Origin: Paraburkholderia sp. CNPSo 3274
GTDB taxonomy: Bacteria > Pseudomonadota > Gammaproteobacteria > Burkholderiales > Burkholderiaceae
Reading direction: 5' to 3'
Length of the DNA stretch: 64,000 nt
Assembly (NCBI RefSeq): GCF_024206475.1
Contig: NZ_JAMBPR010000023.1
Location: 1 to 64,000 of the forward strand
In this document: one piece after another, positions 7,978 through 14,413 of the stretch
Position numbering within the stretch: position 1 is the stretch's first letter
Layout of the letters: each line of letters starts with the position of its first letter
Notes under the pieces: generated by a model
Told to the model about the DNA's origin: nothing
What the model saw: the letters and a program-made list of their open reading frames with translations, nothing else
The model's database searches: none
Translations under genes and position numbers: made by a program

Positions 7978-8975
7978 GGGCGATAGGGCAAGGCGTGATG
8001 GGAGCCCGCCTCGCTGCCGGCGAGGCGCTCGCGCAGGATGCGCTCGAAGTGGCCGGGATCGTGCGGCTTGAGCAGTTCGGCCGAGCGGGGCAGGTGGAAA
8101 TCATACAGGCGCGAGACCCAGAAGCGGTACGCGCCTGCGCGCAGCATGTCCATCCAGTGCCGCGTTTCCTCGGGCGTGAATGGGCGCACGGTCTGGTAGG
8201 CCCGCAAGAGCGCGTCGGCGCGCGCTGTGTCGAGCTTGCCCGTGGCGAGGTCGACGCACCAGTCGTTCACGGTCACGGCCACGTCGAAGAGCCACTTGTC
8301 GCAGCCGGCGAAATAGAAGTCGAAAAAGCCGCCCAGCCGAACTTCGTGGCCCGGCGCCGGGTGCGAGTGCGCGAACATCGCATTATCGCGGAACAGGTCG
8401 CAATGGCACGGACCGCCCGGCAGCGCCGCGTAGTCGGCCGAGCCGAAGAATGCGCGCTGGTGGTCGAGTTCGCTCGTGAGGAGCGTGTGCTGGGCGTCGT
8501 CCAGAAACGGCAGCACCGTCGGCACCGTTTCTTCCCACCACGAAAGGCTGCGCAGATTCGGCTGGTCGCCGCGGTAGTCGCGGCCCGCCAGGTGCATGCG
8601 CGCGAGCATCTGGCCCACTTCCGCGCAGTGCTCCACGCCGGGCGCGAGTTCGGGCTTGCCTTCGAGCTTCGAGACGATGGCCGCGGGCTTGCCGTGCAAC
8701 AGCCCGAAAAGCGCGCCGTCCTTGCGTGGCATGGGGTCGGGTACCGGCACGCGATGCGAGGCGAGATGACGCATCAGGTCGAGGTAAAACGGCAGTTGTT
8801 CGGCCGTCAGCTTTTCGAAGATCGTCAGGACGTATTCGCCGCGCGTCGTCGTCAGGAAGAAGTTGCTGTTTTCAATGCCGGACTGGATGCCGCGAAATTC
8901 GACGACATCGCCGAGATCGTAGTCGCGCAGCCATTGGGCAAGCTCTTGGTCGGTGACAGCGGTGAAGACGGCCAT
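7968..8975 (-). CDS. thrB: Homoserine kinase (ThrB, APH-fold type)
   Basis: 335 residues. It phosphorylates L-homoserine with ATP in threonine synthesis. The protein is of the aminoglycoside-phosphotransferase fold used by beta- and many gammaproteobacteria, not the GHMP type: the Brenner motif is GPCHCDLFRDN (about residue 190), the metal-binding aspartate is in FFDFYFAG, and the N-terminus has the nucleotide loop GIQSGIENSNFFL. Length matches the family. Upstream gap to DUF2782 is 158 bases. No obvious leader peptide or attenuator is visible. Confidence 0.93.
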   Translation of the reverse strand: MAVFTAVTDQELAQWLRDYDLGDVVEFRGIQSGIENSNFFLTTTRGEYVLTIFEKLTAEQLPFYLDLMRHLASHRVPVPDPMPRKDGALFGLLHGKPAAIVSKLEGKPELAPGVEHCAEVGQMLARMHLAGRDYRGDQPNLRSLSWWEETVPTVLPFLDDAQHTLLTSELDHQRAFFGSADYAALPGGPCHCDLFRDNAMFAHSHPAPGHEVRLGGFFDFYFAGCDKWLFDVAVTVNDWCVDLATGKLDTARADALLRAYQTVRPFTPEETRHWMDMLRAGAYRFWVSRLYDFHLPRSAELLKPHDPGHFERILRERLAGSEAGSHHALPYRPCN

Positions 8976-9105
8976 GCAAGAAGGTCGGTTGATTGGTGAT
9001 GGCGGGTCGGCGAACGCTGCAACGTGCTGCCCGAGGGGCTTGCAAGCGTGTCCGGCTCAGGCGCGATGGTCGCGGCCCGGCTTATGGGGCGGCGCACATG
9101 GCGTT

Positions 9106-9125
9106 GGCGCGGGCATGCCCGCGCC
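9106..9125 (-). terminator. 20-nt perfect palindrome after the DUF2782 gene
   Basis: A perfect palindrome centred on CATG that can fold as an 8-bp all-GC stem with a 4-base loop, only 8 bases beyond the DUF2782 stop codon. There is no T tract, so it is at best a Rho-assisted or RNA-stabilising hairpin. Confidence 0.45.
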
Positions 9126-9133
9126 CAGATGGC

Positions 9134-9541
9134 TCAGTAATGCACGTTGATCGACGGCAGGCGCGTGCTGGCCTGGCCGTTCTGGCGCACTTGCGGCGAG
9201 GTGTCGGGGTTCGCGCTCATCGTGTAGCGCGTGCCGAAGTTCGAATGCACGTTGATCTCGACGGGCTTGCCTTTGTCGCGGAACTCGGTGATTTCGGTGC
9301 CGTTCGGGCTCACTTCGTGATAGCTCGGCACGCGCGGCACGTCGTTGATGTTGACCTTCGAGGTGACGCGTGCGGCCGGCTTGTTGTTGATCGCAGCCAG
9401 ATCGGGGAGGCCCGCGCGTTCGTTCTCGGACTGCGCGGATTGTGCCTCGACGGCGGTCTTTGCGTCGTCGGCCGGCGCGGCCATGGCGACCCCGCTGAAA
9501 GCGAGCGTCACCGCGACGGCGGCAAGAAGGTGCGACTTCAT
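9134..9541 (-). CDS. DUF2782-type periplasmic protein
   Basis: 135 residues with a clear Sec signal peptide (MKSHLLAAVAVTLAFSGVAMA, cut after AMA). The mature part carries a short two-strand motif, TEITEFRDKGKPVEINVHS, followed by FGTRYTMSANP. This is the charged strand pattern typical of DUF2782 proteins, which in betaproteobacteria are often found near polA and thrB, as here. No catalytic residues are evident. The exact family name is an inference. Confidence 0.65.
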   Translation of the reverse strand: MKSHLLAAVAVTLAFSGVAMAAPADDAKTAVEAQSAQSENERAGLPDLAAINNKPAARVTSKVNINDVPRVPSYHEVSPNGTEITEFRDKGKPVEINVHSNFGTRYTMSANPDTSPQVRQNGQASTRLPSINVHY

Positions 9542-9756
9542 GGTCTTTCTCCGATGGGATGCTCCAATTCTAGCAAATCCGGACGCTACACCCCATGTCT
9601 CGCAAGCGCTGCGGCCCGCGTCCGGCGGGCGGTGCGCGGCGCCCGCAGCGCTCGTGTGGCGGGTGCTTCAAAAGCCCCGGGCGCGGCGAGGTCCGTCGCC
9701 AGAAAGTCTCACCTTCCGTGGTAATGTGGATCCATCAAACGGAGAGGCGAACGAAG

Positions 9757-11283
9757 ATGAACAACGATAGCTACCTGCGGCCCCTCATGACGCCGGCGCA
9801 CGACTTCCCGGACGAGTTTTTCGAAGACGCCGCCGACGCCGTGGCGCGCCTCTCGAGCATCTACGAAGCGAATACGTCTTTCCTGCGCGACGCGTTCGCG
9901 CGCTATCGCCGCGGCGAGGCGCTCGAGCGCCGCGTGCGCGCGTGCTACCCGTTCGTGCGCATCCGCACCAACGTCAGCACGCATATCGACTCGCGCCGCT
10001 CGTATGGCTTCGTGGCGGGCCCCGGCGTGTTCGAGACCACCGTCACGCGGCCCGATCTTTTCGGCAATTACTATCGCGAGCAGTTGCGCCTGCTGGCGAA
10101 GAACCATCACGTGGGCATCGAAGTGGGCGTGTCGGATCAGCCCATTCCCGTGCACTTCGCCTTCGCCGAAGGCATCCACCTCGAAGGCGATCTCGACCGC
10201 GAGCGCCTCTTCGCCATGCGCGACGTGTTCGATACGCCCGATCTCGCGCAGCTCGACGACCGCATCGTCAACGGCACCTACGAGCCGGAGCCGGGCGAGC
10301 CGCATCCGCTTGCGCTCTTCACCGCGCCGCGCGTGGACTTTTCGCTGCATCGGCTCAAGCACTACACGGCCACGTCGCCCACGCACGTGCAGAACTACGT
10401 GCTCTACACGAACTACCAGTTCTATATCGACGAGTTCGTGAAGCTCGGCCGAGCGATGATGGCGCATACCGACGACGCCGACCTGCGCAACTATCGCAGC
10501 GAATACACCTCGTTCGTCGAGCCCGGCGATGTGGTGACGTACAACGCAAACCTGGGCGAACAGGACGACGAAGGCACGGCGTCGGTGCGCCTGCCGCAAA
10601 TGCCGGCCTATCACCTCAAGCGTGCGGACGGCAGCGGCATCACGATGATCAACATCGGCGTGGGACCGTCGAACGCGAAGACGATCACCGATCACATTGC
10701 CGTGCTGCGTCCGCATGCGTGGATCATGCTTGGCCACTGCGCGGGTTTGCGCAACACCCAGCGCCTGGGCGACTACGTGCTCGCGCACGGGTATGTGCGC
10801 GAGGATCACGTGCTAGACGCCGATTTGCCGCTGTGGGTACCTATCCCGGCGCTCGCTGAAGTGCAGCTCGCGCTCGAGCGCGCGGTAGCGGAGGTCACGA
10901 AGCTCGACGGCGTGGAACTCAAGCGCGTGATGCGCACGGGGACGGTGGCGAGCGTCGACAACCGCAACTGGGAGCTGCGCGATCATCGCGAGCCGGTGCA
11001 GCGCCTCTCGCAAAGCCGCGCGATCGCGCTCGACATGGAAAGCGCGACCATCGCCGCGAACGGATTCCGCTTTCGCGTGCCGTATGGCACCTTGCTGTGC
11101 GTTTCCGACAAGCCGCTGCACGGCGAACTCAAGCTGCCGGGCATGGCGGATTCGTTCTATCGCGCGCAGGTCGATCAGCATTTGCAGATCGGCGTGAAGG
11201 CGATGGAGATTCTGCGCACGAACGGCTTGCACAAGTTGCATAGCCGCAAATTGCGCAGCTTTGCGGAGGTGGCGTTTCAGTAG
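9757..11283 (+). CDS. amn: AMP nucleosidase
   Basis: 508 residues. The enzyme cleaves AMP to adenine and ribose 5-phosphate and helps set adenylate levels. The N-terminal domain (to about residue 190) is the Amn-specific regulatory part (HIDSRRSYGFVAGPGVFETT). The C-terminal domain has the nucleoside phosphorylase fold, with MINIGVGPSNAKTITDHIAV, ALDMESATIAANGFRFRVPY and CVSDKPLHGELK, where MES and the SDKP aspartate are the usual catalytic and base-binding region. The ATG follows a GGAGAGG ribosome site; an open frame continues upstream but lacks support. Monocistronic, ended by the hairpin just after it. Confidence 0.95.
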   Translation: MNNDSYLRPLMTPAHDFPDEFFEDAADAVARLSSIYEANTSFLRDAFARYRRGEALERRVRACYPFVRIRTNVSTHIDSRRSYGFVAGPGVFETTVTRPDLFGNYYREQLRLLAKNHHVGIEVGVSDQPIPVHFAFAEGIHLEGDLDRERLFAMRDVFDTPDLAQLDDRIVNGTYEPEPGEPHPLALFTAPRVDFSLHRLKHYTATSPTHVQNYVLYTNYQFYIDEFVKLGRAMMAHTDDADLRNYRSEYTSFVEPGDVVTYNANLGEQDDEGTASVRLPQMPAYHLKRADGSGITMINIGVGPSNAKTITDHIAVLRPHAWIMLGHCAGLRNTQRLGDYVLAHGYVREDHVLDADLPLWVPIPALAEVQLALERAVAEVTKLDGVELKRVMRTGTVASVDNRNWELRDHREPVQRLSQSRAIALDMESATIAANGFRFRVPYGTLLCVSDKPLHGELKLPGMADSFYRAQVDQHLQIGVKAMEILRTNGLHKLHSRKLRSFAEVAFQ

Positions 11284-11292
11284 ACGCTTTAT

Positions 11293-11325
11293 GACTGGCT
11301 GGCGCATGGTGTGCGCCGGCCAGTC
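11293..11325 (+). terminator. Hairpin after amn
   Basis: A 14-bp stem (GACTGGCTGGCGCA paired with TGCGCCGGCCAGTC, one G-T pair) with loop TGGTG, ten bases after the amn stop. The T tract is weak, so the terminator call rests on the very stable stem and position. Confidence 0.55.
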
Positions 11326-11385
11326 TGTCGAATTGCGCCGTTGCCTTGCGTCAATTCGGATGCCGAATCATTTTCTGGCGGTCGT

Positions 11386-11913
11386 TTACTGCCCGAACCC
11401 CATCAACCCGATCAGACTCCCCGCACCAAGCAGCCACAGCGGATGAATCTTCGTGCGAAACGCGAGCACGGCGCACACGCCGGTAATCACCCAGGCGATC
11501 CACGAAGGATCGGAGGCCCTGGCGATCAGCACTGCGCTCGCAGCCACGAGGCCCGCCGTCACCGGCACGAGCCCCTTTTGCGCGATGCGCCGCCACGGGC
11601 GGTCCTTGAAGCGATCCCACGCATGCAGCGCGGCGATCGTGACGAGCGACGACGGCCCGAACTTCGCAATCGACGTGACCAGCATGCCTGCCCAGCCGGC
11701 CACGTGCCAGCCCACCAGCGTCACGACCATCATGTTCGGGCCCGGAGCGGCCTGGGCAAGCGCGAATAGCGCGCTGAACTCGCTCGCGGGCATCCAGTGG
11801 TGGACCTCGACGACCTGACGCTGCATCTCGGGCAGGATCGTGTTGCCGCCGCCGAATGCGAGCAGCGAAAGCTGGCTGAAAATCGCGGCGAGCGCAACGA
11901 GGGTGGCGTTCAT
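11386..11913 (-). CDS. Chromate transporter family protein, second half-size subunit
   Basis: 175 residues, all membrane: one half of a CHR-family transporter. The conserved start motif is SLLAFGGGNTILPEM, followed by ALAQAAPGPNMM, the counterpart of the PGPN signature. It overlaps the preceding half-size gene by an ATGA, so the two form a pair that works as a heterodimer, equivalent to the fused ChrA. Such two-gene short CHR systems may export chromate, but for most the natural substrate is unknown. The frame is open far upstream; the ATG after the overlap is the sensible start. Confidence 0.85.
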   Translation of the reverse strand: MNATLVALAAIFSQLSLLAFGGGNTILPEMQRQVVEVHHWMPASEFSALFALAQAAPGPNMMVVTLVGWHVAGWAGMLVTSIAKFGPSSLVTIAALHAWDRFKDRPWRRIAQKGLVPVTAGLVAASAVLIARASDPSWIAWVITGVCAVLAFRTKIHPLWLLGAGSLIGLMGFGQ

Positions 11914-12515
11914 CGCGAGCCTCCTTCCTTGCGCGCCGCGCGGGCCGCGAGCGCGATGCCGACTGGCGTGAGCACGAGCATGGTGGGCAAAAGCGGCGTG
12001 CGCAGCACCGCAATGGCCACGAAGCCGAGCGCGGCGATGACGGCCGCGGCGGGATCGCGCCGCAGCGGCAGCACGATTTTCACGGCCATGGAGACGAGCA
12101 GCCCGGCGGCCGCTGCGGCGAGCCCGACGAACAGATGCCGCACGTGCGGGTCGTTTTGCGTGCGCTCGTAGAGCACGCCAAGCCCGATCACGACGAGCGA
12201 TGGCCCCGCGATCAGGCCGAGGATGCCTGCGAGCGCGCCGCGCCATCCCTGAAAACGCATGCCGAGCGCGACCGAGAGATTGATGACGTTGCCGCCCGGC
12301 AAAAACTGGCAGAGGCCGAGCAGATCGGTGAACTCGCTGGCGGTGAGCCAGCGGCGCTGCTCGACGATGGTGCGGCGCGCCAACGGCAGTGCGCCGCCAA
12401 ACGATGTGAAGCCGAGACCGAGAAAGCCTACGAACAGATCGCGCACGGTAGGCGTGTGCAGACAGTCGTCCGTGCCATGTCCGGCAGCGGCGGGCGATGA
12501 GATGGGTTGTGTCAT
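11910..12515 (-). CDS. Chromate transporter family protein, first half-size subunit
   Basis: 201 residues with about five or six membrane segments. The CHR motif is FLGLGFTSFGGALPLARRTI, followed by CQFLPGGNVINLSVALG, which differs from the second subunit as expected for antiparallel partners. It is the first gene of the pair, translationally coupled to the second. I used the ATG at MTQPISSP; a TTG upstream gives eight more residues. A LysR gene is divergently placed 100 bases away and is the likely regulator. Confidence 0.85.
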   Translation of the reverse strand: MTQPISSPAAAGHGTDDCLHTPTVRDLFVGFLGLGFTSFGGALPLARRTIVEQRRWLTASEFTDLLGLCQFLPGGNVINLSVALGMRFQGWRGALAGILGLIAGPSLVVIGLGVLYERTQNDPHVRHLFVGLAAAAAGLLVSMAVKIVLPLRRDPAAAVIAALGFVAIAVLRTPLLPTMLVLTPVGIALAARAARKEGGSR

Positions 12516-12593
12516 GACGGGAAGGGACCTCTGAGGCAAGCTGCGAGATTAAGCCCAATCGCGCGCGCGGCAAAACGATTTCTATGGTGCGCT

Positions 12594-12614
12594 CTTGTGA
12601 TCTACACTCACAAG
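12594..12614. promoter_or_regulatory. Inverted repeat CTTGTGA-N7-TCACAAG at the LysR start
   Basis: A perfect 7-bp inverted repeat with a 7-base spacer, ending one base before the LysR ATG. A -10-like TACACT (12603-12608) lies inside it, which would put the transcript start at or next to the ATG. The repeat is a good candidate for the regulator's own operator in the divergent gap with the transporter genes. Confidence 0.5.
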
Positions 12615-12615
12615 C

Positions 12616-13542
12616 ATGGCACGCTCCCTTCCTCCCTTTCCCGCGCTGCGCGCGTTCGAAGCCGCTGCGCGGCATAACAGCTTCTCTGCCGCGGCCGGCG
12701 AGCTCAATGTGACTCACGGTGCCATCAGCCGGCAGGTGGCCGCGCTCGAGGCTTGGGTCGGCGTGCAGGTGTTTCACCGGCATGGCAAGCGGGTCGCGCT
12801 GACCGAGGACGGGCGGCGCTACCTCGCCGCCGTGCAGTCGGCGTTCGATGACATCGCGCGCGCAACCAGCCAGTTGCGCGACACGGGCGTCGTGCACGTG
12901 CTGCGCGTGAACGCGCTGCCTACCTTCGCGATGAAATGGCTGCTGCCGCGGCTCTCGCAGTTTCAGCGTCTCGCGCCGAACGTCGAGTTGCGCCTGTCGA
13001 CCTCGAACGCGCCGGTCGAGACGCTCGAAGGCTTCGACGTGGCCGTGCGGCGCGGTCCGGCCCACTGGCCCGACTGCGAGGCCGGTCACTTTCTCGACGA
13101 GATGGAACTGCCGGTGTGCAGTCCGGCGCTGCTCAAGCGCGCGCCGATTCATCAGGCGAGCGATCTTGCACGCCACGTGCTGCTGCATTCGGACACGCGG
13201 CCCGATGCGTGGCGCACCTGGCTTGCGGCTGCAGGCGTGAAAGCGAAATGCCGGAAGAAGCAGTCGTTCGACCACTTCTATCTGGCCTTGCAGGCTGCCG
13301 TGGATGGTCTTGGCGTCGCGCTCGGCCCGCTGCCGCTGCTCGACGACGAACTCGCATCGGGGCGTCTCGTCACCCCGCTCGCGGGGCCGCATCTCGACGC
13401 GCGCGGCTACTGGTGGGTGGCGCGCCGCGAGGTGGCGCAAGCGCCGCTCGTCTTGCAGTTTTGCCGCTGGCTGGAGGAACAGGCGAGCGCGCGGGCGCCG
13501 CTCGGTGCATCCGGCGTGCCCGCAAGCGCGGAGAAAGCATGA
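12616..13542 (+). CDS. LysR family regulator, GcvA-like
   Basis: 308 residues. The N-terminal winged helix (LPPFPALRAFEAAARHNSFS, then SAAAGELNVTHGAISRQV) is of the GcvA subgroup; residues 95-300 are the periplasmic-binding-like effector domain. It is divergent from the two-gene chromate-type transporter and probably controls it, though the effector is unknown. There is no ribosome site: the ATG directly follows an inverted repeat, so the message may be leaderless. Later start codons would cut the DNA-binding domain, so the assigned start is kept. Confidence 0.88.
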   Translation: MARSLPPFPALRAFEAAARHNSFSAAAGELNVTHGAISRQVAALEAWVGVQVFHRHGKRVALTEDGRRYLAAVQSAFDDIARATSQLRDTGVVHVLRVNALPTFAMKWLLPRLSQFQRLAPNVELRLSTSNAPVETLEGFDVAVRRGPAHWPDCEAGHFLDEMELPVCSPALLKRAPIHQASDLARHVLLHSDTRPDAWRTWLAAAGVKAKCRKKQSFDHFYLALQAAVDGLGVALGPLPLLDDELASGRLVTPLAGPHLDARGYWWVARREVAQAPLVLQFCRWLEEQASARAPLGASGVPASAEKA

Positions 13543-13576
13543 GGGGAGTGATGCGTTGAGGCGCAAGCGGTACGCA

Positions 13577-13616
13577 GGCCTGCGAAAAGGCTAACCGAAG
13601 AGGCTAGCCGCAGGCC
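13577..13616. terminator. Stem-loop between convergent genes
   Basis: An outer stem GGCCTGC/GCAGGCC and an inner stem GGCTA/TAGCC, separated by a GAAAA bulge on one side, lie between the LysR gene and the convergent LOG gene. There is no T tract on either strand. The position suggests a shared transcript-end structure. Confidence 0.4.
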
Positions 13617-13644
13617 ATCCGCACGCTGCGCCGCAAGCGATGCA

Positions 13645-14412
13645 TCAGAGATAGAACATCCGGTCTTCGTCGGAATCGCGGTCGCGGCGTGCCGGGTGCG
13701 CCTTGCCGGTATCCTCGCCTGTGTCCGCATCTTCGTAGAACTTGAGAACGGCTTCGAGCACCTGGTCCGGGTCGTCGATCACCTGCATCAAGTCCATGTC
13801 TTCGGGATTGATGAGGCCCATGGGCACGAGCGCCGAGCGGAACCAGTCGAGCAGGCCCTTCCAGAATTCGGCGCCCACCAGAATGATGGGCACGTGACGC
13901 GACTTTTTCGTCTGGATGAGCGTGAGCACTTCGGCCAGTTCGTCGAGCGTGCCGAAGCCGCCGGGCATGACGATCACGGCGTCCGAGTTCTTCACGAACG
14001 TGACCTTGCGTGTGAAGAAATGGCGGAAGCGCAACGAGATGTCCTGCCACTGGTTACCCGACTGCTCGTGCGGCAACTCGATGTTCAGGCCCACCGAAGG
14101 GGACTTGCCCGCATGCGCGCCCTGGTTCGCGGCTTCCATGATGCCGGGGCCGCCGCCGGAGATCACGGCGAAGCCCGCATCGGACACCTTGCGCGCGATG
14201 GTGCTGGCGAGCTGGTAGTACTCCGACTCCGGTTTCAGGCGGGCGGAACCGTAGATGCTGACCGCTGGCCGGATCTCGGACAGGTACTCGGTCGCCTCGA
14301 TAAACTCTGCCATAATCGTGAACATCTGCCACGATGCGCGCGCCTTTTTGGCCGTCGCGCGCTCTTGATCTGCGAGTGAACGCAGACTCGGAATCACTTT
14401 TCTCTTGTCCAT
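13645..14412 (-). CDS. LOG family protein (TIGR00730 Rossmann fold)
   Basis: 255 residues. The family signature is present: GGGPGIMEAANQGAHAG at about residue 85 and PGGFGTLDELAE at about residue 150, with the catalytic Arg and Glu. LOG enzymes remove the ribose phosphate from nucleoside monophosphates (cytokinin ribotides or, in bacteria, AMP/CMP-type substrates). The N-terminal 50 residues and the acidic tail (RDSDEDRMFYL) are extras typical of the larger subgroup. Its ATG is one base away from the divergent polA ATG. A start at MFTIMAEFIE would free space for a promoter, but the longer form is the conserved one as far as I can judge. Confidence 0.88.
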   Translation of the reverse strand: MDKRKVIPSLRSLADQERATAKKARASWQMFTIMAEFIEATEYLSEIRPAVSIYGSARLKPESEYYQLASTIARKVSDAGFAVISGGGPGIMEAANQGAHAGKSPSVGLNIELPHEQSGNQWQDISLRFRHFFTRKVTFVKNSDAVIVMPGGFGTLDELAEVLTLIQTKKSRHVPIILVGAEFWKGLLDWFRSALVPMGLINPEDMDLMQVIDDPDQVLEAVLKFYEDADTGEDTGKAHPARRDRDSDEDRMFYL

Positions 14413-14413
14413 A

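Noticed and set aside
11386..13566. Very long minus-strand open frame across the chromate-type and LysR genes
   Set aside because: Only its last 175 codons are the transporter subunit; the rest is the non-coding strand of the other subunit and the LysR gene in GC-rich DNA.
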